Source: Planctomycetota bacterium
GTDB taxonomy: Bacteria; Planctomycetota; UBA1135; UBA2386
Assembly: GCA_020425925.1 (NCBI GenBank)
Contig: JAGQRB010000639.1
Span: forward strand, 1-35,129
Length of the DNA: 35,129 nucleotides
Direction of reading: 5' to 3'
Made by a program: the position numbers and the translations under genes. Shown piece by piece: positions 29,127 to 35,129 of this stretch (positions are counted from its first letter, which is position 1; every line of letters starts with the position of its first letter). The notes under the pieces are model-generated. The model saw nothing but the letters and a program-made list of their open reading frames with translations, was not told the DNA's origin and did no database searches.

Positions 29127-30610
29127 CGCTACGAGCAAGCCCATCGGGGCACGACTTGCCACGCCCCCCGGAACTCGTGAGGGAGCTCGACAGGGTCATC
29201 ATCGGCCAGGACAAGGCGAAACGCGCCCTGTCGTTGGCCGTCTACCGTCACCAGCTGGGACTCTCGATGGACGCGGGGCACAACACGCCGGCGTTCGGCC
29301 CGCAGCACGTCCTGCTCGTTGGCCCGACCGGCTGCGGCAAGACCCGGCTCGTCCGCGAGCTCGGCAGGCTGATCGACACCCCCATCGCCACGTGCTCCGC
29401 GACGAACCTCGTGGAGGTCGGCTACTCGGGAGAGCATGTCGACACCGTCGTCCATCGCCTGCTGCACGCTGCACAAGGGGACGTCCGACGCGCCGAACGC
29501 GGGATCATCTTCATCGACGAGATCGACAAGAAGCGGCGGGTAAGTGACATCTCGAGGGACGTCTCTGGCGAAGGCGTGCAGCAGTCCCTGCTGAAGCTCA
29601 TGGACGGCGCCAAGGTTGCCATTCGCCGAGAAGACGAAACCATGATGGTCAGCACGCGCGGGATCCTGTTCGTCTGCGCCGGTGCGTTCCCTGGGATCGA
29701 GCAGATCCTCGACTCCCACCACCAGCATGGGTCTCTCGGGTTCGCATGCATCCAAGGTGATCCCGATACAGGCACCCTGGAACTCGATGGCCACGGAGCT
29801 CTGGTCGAGTTCGGCATGATCCCGGAGCTGCTCGGGCGCTTCACGACCGTCGCCCGGCTGCGACCCCTGACGCTCAACGAGCTCGAACGCGTGCTCTCGG
29901 ACTCCAAGGCATCGGTCATCCACAGCACCCAAGCATTCGCCGCAAGACACGGCGCAAAGCTCTCGGTTTCGAAGGGAGCCATGCGAGCCATCGCCCGACG
30001 TGCGCTGTCCCTCGGGACGGGAGCTCGAGCGCTGGACCGGGTCGCAACGCAGGCGCTCGAACCGACGATCTGGCGTCTTCTTCAGGAGCAGAGGACCGTG
30101 GATCGCATCGAGGTCACCCGCAGGACCGTGGACGAGGGACAGAAGGCCCGCTTCTTCTACGGCGCTTCGAGGCGGGCGGAGGAGGAGGACCGCCCGGCGC
30201 TTCCCCGATTGGTCACGCGCGAGTTCGGCCGTGTCGATGGCATCACGAACACGAGGGGCTGGACCCACGACCAGATTCGTGAACGGCTCGAAGAGGTTCT
30301 TCCGAGCCTCGAGATCGAGGCAGCTCCCAAGTCTGCCCGGACATGGTGGCAACGATTCGTGGACGCGCGCGACCCCGATCCGCGCGTCGTGCTCCGCGTC
30401 GCCGAGGAGCTGACGAAGAGGAAGGCGACCATCGCCGAGCTCTTCACGGCGTTCGTCTGTTCGGCGACGAACAGCATCCAGGGCATCTTCCACTACCTGG
30501 ACTACAAGCGGCTGAAGGACGAGCTGGACTCGAAGCCGAAGCTGAACCCATCCGCGGACGGGGCCCGAGACGGGCAGGACCTCGGCTTCACGGAGGGCCC
30601 TCAAAAGTAA
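29120..30610 (+). CDS. ClpX-like AAA+ ATPase without zinc-binding domain
   Basis: A 496-aa protein starting GTG 29120, overlapping the radical SAM stop. The AAA+ module matches ClpX closely: VIIGQDKAKRALSLAVYRHQ, Walker A GPTGCGKT (68-75), pore-loop GYSG (101-104), Walker B IIFIDEID (129-136), GEGVQQSLLKLMDG, and sensor-2 region GTGARALDRVATQALEPTIW. LGF (206-208) occupies the place of ClpX's IGF loop, so ClpP docking is conceivable. The N-terminal zinc finger is missing. After residue about 350 there is a unique extension of about 145 residues. Role: unfolding a specific partner, perhaps the radical SAM protein or its substrate. Confidence 0.85.
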   Translation: MVALRASPSGHDLPRPPELVRELDRVIIGQDKAKRALSLAVYRHQLGLSMDAGHNTPAFGPQHVLLVGPTGCGKTRLVRELGRLIDTPIATCSATNLVEVGYSGEHVDTVVHRLLHAAQGDVRRAERGIIFIDEIDKKRRVSDISRDVSGEGVQQSLLKLMDGAKVAIRREDETMMVSTRGILFVCAGAFPGIEQILDSHHQHGSLGFACIQGDPDTGTLELDGHGALVEFGMIPELLGRFTTVARLRPLTLNELERVLSDSKASVIHSTQAFAARHGAKLSVSKGAMRAIARRALSLGTGARALDRVATQALEPTIWRLLQEQRTVDRIEVTRRTVDEGQKARFFYGASRRAEEEDRPALPRLVTREFGRVDGITNTRGWTHDQIRERLEEVLPSLEIEAAPKSARTWWQRFVDARDPDPRVVLRVAEELTKRKATIAELFTAFVCSATNSIQGIFHYLDYKRLKDELDSKPKLNPSADGARDGQDLGFTEGPQK

Positions 30611-30777
30611 ACATCGACGGACGGCCGCAACCGAACGCGATCCGCGGCAGCGGCTTCGCGACGTGTGCACGTATACGGAAACGAGAGGGCCGCCGGGTGG
30701 GATGGTCCTACGGAATCCGCGACCTACGGTGGTTTGGAAGCACCCAGCAACCCAGACCACAGCAGGTGACGACGAGC

Positions 30778-31062
30778 ATGATCCCACCACCCAGTTCTCG
30801 AGATCGCGATCCCGGCCAAGTAGTTGGCGCCCGCGATTTCGCGTGCGACCTCCTACGGCTGATCGCGTCTTTCGATTCCCTCACGCGCCAACGCGATGTC
30901 CAAGGCGCCGTCGCAGAAGGCGTGAGCTCGACGCTTCGACTTCTCCCGGACTCGGGCCTCGCGTCTCTCACTCACCTGCTGGCTTCGTTGCACAGGAGTG
31001 TGAGCGTCCACGCAGTCATCGGCGCGCGCCGACCGCCGGACAGGCCACATCACAACAACTAG
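30778..31062 (+). CDS. Small helical protein upstream of the Gp37/Gp68 gene
   Basis: About 94 aa from ATG 30778 (MIPPPSSRDRDPGQVVGARD). The centre is helical and amphipathic (FACDLLRLIASFDSLTRQRD, TLRLLPDSGLASLTHLLASL). It ends 9 bp before the next start. Its reading frame overlaps other long GC-rich frames, so coding status is moderate. No family is recognised. The gap before it (30611-30777) shows nothing else. Confidence 0.45.
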   Translation: MIPPPSSRDRDPGQVVGARDFACDLLRLIASFDSLTRQRDVQGAVAEGVSSTLRLLPDSGLASLTHLLASLHRSVSVHAVIGARRPPDRPHHNN

Positions 31063-31071
31063 GAGGTGCCG

Positions 31072-31794
31072 ATGAGTCGATCGACAATCGAGTGGACCAA
31101 CGCCACGTGGAACCCGGTGACGGGCTGCACGAAGACCAGCCCAGGCTGCAAACACTGCTACGCGGAGCGCATGGCCAAACGCTTACAGGCGATGGGACAA
31201 GCCAACTACGCCAGGGGATTCCAGCTCACGCTTCAGGAGCACATGCTCGACGTCCCACTGCGCTGGCGGAAGCCCCGGCTCGTGTTCGTCAACTCGATGA
31301 GCGACCTGTTCCACAAAGACGTGCCGACGCCGTTCATCCAACGCGTGTTCAGGACGATGGAGCAAGCGCCTCAGCACACCTTCCAGGTCTTGACGAAGCG
31401 CGCGGATCGCCTGCGAGAGGTCGCCCCGCAGCTGCCCTGGCCTGAGAACGTCTGGATGGGCGTGAGCGTCGAGAGCGCCGACTACCTCGACCGGATCGAC
31501 GACCTACGAACCGTTCCCGCCAACGTCCGCTTCCTCTCGCTCGAGCCGTTGCTGGGCCCGCTGACCGAGATCGACCTGACCGGCATCGGCTGGGTCATCG
31601 TCGGTGGAGAGTCCGGACCTGGCGCACGGCTGATGGCCCCCGAGTGGGTTCGATACCTCCGGGACGCCTGCGCGGCGGATGGTGTCCCGTTCTTCTTCAA
31701 GCAGTGGGGAGGCACGAACAAGAAGAAGACCGGGCGCCTGCTCGACGGCAGGGTCTGGGACGAGATGCCGTCTCGGGAGACAACTCGCGCCTGA
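31072..31794 (+). CDS. Phage Gp37/Gp68-like (DUF5131) radical SAM protein
   Basis: A 240-aa protein from ATG 31072, with AGGAGGT six bases upstream. Diagnostic pieces are [33 protein letters not shown] (the three-cysteine cluster), [63 protein letters not shown] and FFFKQWGG. The family is widespread in phages and mobile elements and often lies beside a TcmP partner gene; none is seen here. The substrate is unknown. Confidence 0.9.
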   Translation: MSRSTIEWTNATWNPVTGCTKTSPGCKHCYAERMAKRLQAMGQANYARGFQLTLQEHMLDVPLRWRKPRLVFVNSMSDLFHKDVPTPFIQRVFRTMEQAPQHTFQVLTKRADRLREVAPQLPWPENVWMGVSVESADYLDRIDDLRTVPANVRFLSLEPLLGPLTEIDLTGIGWVIVGGESGPGARLMAPEWVRYLRDACAADGVPFFFKQWGGTNKKKTGRLLDGRVWDEMPSRETTRA

Positions 31795-31811
31795 CGTGCA
31801 GACGCACTGAG

Positions 31812-32000
<189 letters not shown>

Positions 32001-32032
32001 GTGAGAGCCACGAATCTCAGACTTGCGCCGCA

Positions 32033-32185
32033 CTACCAGCGAAACACTCCGACGAGCCACGCGACAAGAACAACCAGCATGGCGAGCTGCTCAGCACCGT
32101 TTCGGCGCTGCCCACACCCCGGACACCGCGCAACGTGTCGCGCCCAGGGCGTGCCGCAGTCGTGACAGACTCGAATCGGTTTCAC
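32033..32185 (-). CDS. Tiny zinc-ribbon plus membrane-helix protein
   Basis: 50 aa starting at GTG 32185, which overlaps the stop of the gene before it (GTGTGA), so translation is coupled. Residues 7-24 are CHDCGTPWARHVARCPGC: two CxxC knuckles, a minimal zinc ribbon. Residues 33-49 are a membrane helix (QLAMLVVLVAWLVGVFRW). The frame ends at TAG 32033. Zinc-ribbon/transmembrane microproteins are a known class of small membrane proteins. It was found by reading the overlap. Confidence 0.55.
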   Translation of the reverse strand: MKPIRVCHDCGTPWARHVARCPGCGQRRNGAEQLAMLVVLVAWLVGVFRW

Positions 32186-32880
32186 ACCGCCCTCCGGACA
32201 TCTGACTCGCAGTGGACCTCGTCGTCGCAGGCAATGCGGCTGACCAAGCCGAACGGCCGAACCACCTCACGCCGAAGGCGCAGACACTCCACAGGCACTT
32301 GCGCCATGCCTGCGACCTTGCGTTCCTTGTTCACGGCCTTGAGCAACGACAAGAACTGCCGCCGCACTGGCGCGTAGGGCTCGAATCCCAGTCGCGTGAA
32401 CTCGCCGGCGATCTGCTTGACAGAGCGCCGGCACGCTAGCTCGAGCAGGTAGGCCTTCAGCGACCGGTAGCGCTCGGGGTGGATCCGCACCGAGACGTGC
32501 CAGCGACGATCAGCACCCCGATGCCAGCCGATCGAGTAGCCAGCGAAGGCGATCGGCTGCTCGTGGATGCTCCGGATCTGGCTGGCTGCATGCTCTTCGT
32601 AGAACCGGTGCCCCTCGCGCGGTGAGGTCGCACAGAGCACGAAGAAGCGCCGAAACCTGATGTACTGAACGTTGGGTAGGCCCGCACGCTTGCGCCGCGC
32701 ACGCACGAACTTCGACACACCGAGCTCGTAGCGCTCGACCATCCGCGCATCCACGGCGCGCGGGTCCTTGTGCGGCGGGATCTCGCCGACGACGTAGTGG
32801 TGGTAGCCGTGGCGGACGTAGCAGCACGCGAGCTGCTGGACGAACCCCGCCACGGACGTGGCTTCACACCTGTAGTTCAC
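32182..32880 (-). CDS. Conserved protein of unknown function, multi-copy-type family
   Basis: A 232-aa protein from GTG 32880. I recognise the pattern GYHHYVVGEIPPHKDPRAVD, VSKFVRARRKRAGLPNVQYI, RRFFVLCATSPREGHRFYEE, PIAFAGYSIGW, WHVSVRIHPERYRSLKAYLL and PYAPVRRQFLSLLKAVNKER as a family met repeatedly in planctomycetes and other large genomes, with no known function. It is basic and likely binds nucleic acid. It stands directly downstream, on the same strand, of the proposed giant structured RNA, and is coupled to a tiny zinc-ribbon protein. This invites a ribonucleoprotein hypothesis. Confidence 0.7.
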   Translation of the reverse strand: MNYRCEATSVAGFVQQLACCYVRHGYHHYVVGEIPPHKDPRAVDARMVERYELGVSKFVRARRKRAGLPNVQYIRFRRFFVLCATSPREGHRFYEEHAASQIRSIHEQPIAFAGYSIGWHRGADRRWHVSVRIHPERYRSLKAYLLELACRRSVKQIAGEFTRLGFEPYAPVRRQFLSLLKAVNKERKVAGMAQVPVECLRLRREVVRPFGLVSRIACDDEVHCESDVRRAV

Positions 32881-32940
32881 AACTGCACCTACAACTTCCT
32901 GGCACCTCTCCGCTCCACGGAACGGACAAGTGCGGAGCGT

Positions 32941-32997
32941 TCACGGGCACGCTCCAAGCCGCTGAACCTTCCGGCCAGCGGCCATCGCCCCAACCAT
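32941..32997 (-). CDS. 18-codon ORF behind a perfect extended Shine-Dalgarno
   Basis: AAGGAGGTGATC (33012-33001) is complementary over 12 bases to the 3' end of 16S rRNA and lies three bases before ATG 32997. The frame is MVGAMAAGRKVQRLGACP, then TGA. It ends 60 bases before the unknown gene. It could be a leader peptide or, with the SD-bearing hairpin at 33085-33101, a ribosome-binding part of the upstream RNA. Confidence 0.35.
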   Translation of the reverse strand: MVGAMAAGRKVQRLGACP

Positions 32998-33084
32998 GCT
33001 GATCACCTCCTTGGCAACCTCGTTGCGCGCATACCCACATTCCAGATCGCACGCCCGCAGGGCGTGTCCAATCCATGATGGTTG

Positions 33085-34360
33085 CGCAAGACCTCCTTGC
33101 GACGGCCGCCGGATAAACCTCCGGCGTCCATCGTCATCCTGTCGCCGCAGGGGGCGGCTCCTCCCGGAGCACTTCCTTACCCCCTGCAGCCACAAGTCGT
33201 GCTTACCAAGCAACCGTCACCTCGAGTGACGTTTCGTTCGCTCGTCGCTGCTTTCGTCGTCGCGTGTGCTCGCCGGGGCCAACCGGCGTGCGCGAACGCG
33301 GGTCCTGACTGCCTTGCCAGGAAGGAGTCGCACGAAGACTCCTTCGAGACCCTTCGGTCTCGCCACCGCTCGGGCTCCCGCCCGACTTCTACTTGCAGCT
33401 CGCTCCCAGACTCGAGCCTTTGAATCACCTGGTCGACAGCCAGGCACCGGGCACCTCCCCGGCAGCTCGAGTCCTTCCCCGATTAGTGGATCACGTCGAA
33501 GCATGGGTCACGTTGCTAGCGGCGTTTCACGCCGCGGCACGAGCCCGTGAAGCCTGGTCTCCCGACCGATGCTTCACTCTCCCCAGAGCAGGTCCTCCGG
33601 GATTTCAGGCGGCAGAATGCAGAAGCTCCGCCTTACAGACCGGACAGGTGCGTTCGCAGTTCGGCACCGTCTCCCATGCTTCTGACCAGCAAGCCCTCGC
33701 GGGCCTTTCACCGTTGAACTTTTCACGGCCGAGGGGCTTTCCCTCGGTCCCCGGGCTTGTCGGGCCCGGTCGATTCGCCTCGCGGCGATCGAGCTCCCGG
33801 CGCTGGCTTGCGTTGAACGGACGCGGCGTCGAACACGACAACCGGGCCCGGACCCCGCAGGTGGATTTGGCAGCACGCCACTTCCTCGCTTGCTCGGTTG
33901 CACCCGCCACGGCGGACGAGCAGTCGCACGAGTCATCATCGTGCGGGGCAAGCGGGGTGTTCGGCGCCTTCGCTACCTCACCGACTTCGTCATCCACGAC
34001 CACACGGAGTTTCGCCGCGTGGCGTGTCTCGGTCGTCCCGCCTCCGAAGCGCGGGATCACCATGAGATAGAATGAGCGGATTGACGTTCGACAAGCGTCT
34101 GGGAGAGGGGCACCGCACCCCTCGGAACCGATCCCGAGAGCGCGGACACCTTGGCCCAACTGGATTCGAACGGATTACTCGCTCAAGCCTCTCTCGCACT
34201 GGACGAGCCCGTCTCCGGGCATCCAGCGCTACGAGCCGGCATCACGGCAGGCGGTGAACCCTGCCCCCTTAGCCTGGTGGCTGCCAGGTTTGCCGGGCGA
34301 TGCTGCGGCACTTCGAGGCGACGTCAGACTGTGTTTCGAGTTCTGACGACGAGGAGCTCC
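33085..34360 (-). ncRNA. Candidate giant structured RNA rich in GNRA tetraloops
   Basis: The interval has almost no credible coding, but perfect hairpins throughout. On the minus strand five have GNRA loops: GCCCG-GAGA-CGGGC (34207-34220), CGCC-GCGA-GGCG within 33771-33791, GCCC-GCGA-GGGC (33693-33704), TCGGGC-GGGA-GCCCGA (33370-33385) and GCTCC-GGGA-GGAGC (33157-33170). Others: CGTCAGA/TCTGACG (34322-34348), CGCACGA/TCGTGCG (33926-33946), CCGAGGG/CCCTCGG (about 33729-33747), GCGGCG/CGCCGC (about 33519-33535), GAAGGAGTC/GACTCCTTC (about 33321-33345). Long-range stems GAAGCAT/ATGCTTC (33498-33575) and GACTCGAG/CTCGAGTC (33410-33473) enclose several of these. The 3' part has CGCAAG-GAGGT-CTTGCG, an SD-like loop. 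A 152-codon frame at 33605-34063 overlaps it and is doubted. Termini are approximate. Confidence 0.55.
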
Positions 34361-34436
34361 TTGGAGCTCCATGGCGGGAGGGTACCATGCCTACTCGGGC
34401 TTGGCAAAGCGACGACGCTTTCGCGCCAAGGGAGCC

Positions 34437-34982
34437 ATGACGCAAGATCCTATCATTCACGCAACTGAGCTCCGACGAGCTGCCGTCCACGAAGCTGGGC
34501 ACGTTCTACTCCTTCGGCATCACCAACTCTTCATCCGCCGGGCCATCGCTTGCGATGATGGCTCTGGCCGCGCAAGCCACTGCGAACTGCGCCATGAGCC
34601 ATTCGACGTCCAACTCGACGTGATCCTCGGCGGACCCGCGGCCGAGTGCGAGGTCCTCGGCTCGCGACTTGAGCCACCACGAGCGCAGGCACTCGACAGA
34701 ATGGCCTTCGACTTCGAGATGGGGCAAACGCCCCGCGTGAAGTGTCAAGACCACTTCGAGGCGCTACGCCTCTGGCGCGAACAACAACCCACCGTGGGCG
34801 TCGATGCCATGGCCAGCACGCTCGCGGCCTCTCATGCACGCTGCTGCGAGGTCGTCAAGGCGCAGGCCACGGCTCACCGAGAAGTTGCCAAGATGCTAGA
34901 GGCGCACCCGAACCACCCAATCCGCGGAGACATCATCGACGGTGTGCTCGACGCCGCATGGGTAGAGTTCGGTTCGAGATGA
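34437..34982 (+). CDS. M41-like (FtsH-peptidase-related) small metalloprotease
   Basis: A 181-aa protein from ATG 34437 behind AAGGGAG (an in-frame ATG at 34371 is the alternative). HEAGH at residues 18-22 (RRAAVHEAGHVLLLRH) is the zinc-binding HExxH of M41-type peptidases, and VQLDVILGGPAAECEVLGSR matches the glycine/alanine-rich region that follows in FtsH (AGRAAE). The AAA+ and membrane domains of FtsH are absent; such stand-alone versions are frequent in phages and mobile elements. Its start region faces the proposed RNA promoter region divergently. Confidence 0.75.
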   Translation: MTQDPIIHATELRRAAVHEAGHVLLLRHHQLFIRRAIACDDGSGRASHCELRHEPFDVQLDVILGGPAAECEVLGSRLEPPRAQALDRMAFDFEMGQTPRVKCQDHFEALRLWREQQPTVGVDAMASTLAASHARCCEVVKAQATAHREVAKMLEAHPNHPIRGDIIDGVLDAAWVEFGSR

Positions 34983-35022
34983 AGCCCGCCGCGCGCCTTG
35001 CTCGGTCCGAAGCCCACTCCTC

Positions 35023-35129
35023 GTGAAGCTGCTCCTCGACACCAACATCTTCATTCCACTGGAGCCTGCGTCCACAGCTGACGTGGCGACCAACTCAGAG
35101 GCCGCAGCTCTCATCAATCGCCGAGCGCA
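35023..35129 (+). CDS. PIN-domain protein, 3'-truncated by the window
   Basis: From GTG 35023 the frame reads MKLLLDTNIFIPLEPAS, the canonical start of a VapC-like PIN ribonuclease with its first catalytic aspartate in LDTNIFI. It is 40 bp after the M41-like gene and in the same direction. Only 35 codons are visible, so the other acidic residues cannot be checked. Toxin of a toxin-antitoxin pair or an RNase are both possible. Confidence 0.65.
   Translation, partial: MKLLLDTNIFIPLEPASTADVATNSEAAALINRRA

Noticed and set aside
33001..33012. GATCACCTCCTT on the plus strand, like the 3' end of 16S rRNA
   Set aside because: No further 16S similarity upstream; it is simply the complement of a very strong Shine-Dalgarno.
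33605..34063. A 152-codon minus-strand frame ending in a CPVC zinc-knuckle-like sequence
   Set aside because: It lies within the dense hairpin region, has low-complexity R/P/G-rich composition and no recognisable fold; GC-rich DNA gives such frames by chance. It stays a possible alternative to the RNA interpretation.
34139..34225. Minus-strand GTTCGAATCC resembling a tRNA T-arm
   Set aside because: The flanking bases do not form a T stem or acceptor stem; no tRNA can be folded. It may be part of the structured RNA.

Overview
This is a high-GC window, most likely from a Planctomycetota bacterium. The clearest lineage hint is the secreted protein at 26268-27350, whose C-terminal region (G-T-G-C, LPLD, APGC, IPNNP and LxIG motifs) resembles a domain repeated in many planctomycetal secretomes; the cysteine-rich exported fragment at the left edge fits too. 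The assignment is an inference. Most of the window is accessory DNA: an integrative mobilizable or conjugative element inserted in a tRNA-Gly gene, running out of the window to the right.

Layout. Bases 1-2590 look chromosomal: an exported-protein fragment, an ATP-cone/Mrr-like nuclease, a small winged-helix protein and a divergent glyoxalase-fold protein. tRNA-Gly(CCC) lies at 2591-2665 and is the attachment site; the integrase reading frame ends inside it. From 14003 leftwards to 2616 runs one minus-strand operon, nearly all of whose genes overlap by 1-7 bases: two paralogous DNA-binding-type proteins, a ribbon-helix-helix protein, an unknown, a MobF (TrwC/TraI-like) relaxase-helicase, a four-helix membrane protein, a coupling-protein ATPase, a membrane coiled-coil protein, a VWA protein, another membrane protein, an excisionase and the tyrosine integrase. 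Transfer and excision are therefore co-transcribed. No VirB-type secretion channel is visible.

Bases 14-25 kb hold the maintenance and anti-restriction-type module: winged-helix proteins, an orphan DNA methyltransferase, small conserved plasmid/ICE proteins, a ParA and small DNA-binding partner preceded by a 17-bp inverted repeat, RadC with two small coupled partners, and a two-gene S1-domain/NYN-domain cassette. Several of these genes have long, highly folded leaders. Two leaders (before the methyltransferase and before the 96-aa plasmid-type protein) share one architecture with base-pair covariation. A related motif forms direct repeats on both sides of the S1/NYN cassette.

Bases 25.4-35.1 kb are a cargo-like region: a membrane-anchored PLD-like protein, the exported protein, an XRE regulator followed by a radical SAM/ClpX-like AAA+ gene pair, a Gp37/Gp68 (DUF5131) radical SAM protein, a conserved protein of unknown function with a tiny translationally coupled zinc-ribbon/membrane protein, an M41-like metallopeptidase and the start of a PIN-domain gene.

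The most unusual feature is at about 33.1-34.4 kb. There is little credible coding there, but a dense series of perfect hairpins, five of which have GNRA tetraloops only if read on the minus strand. This suggests a very large structured RNA (about 1.2-1.3 kb) upstream of the conserved unknown gene at 32182-32880.
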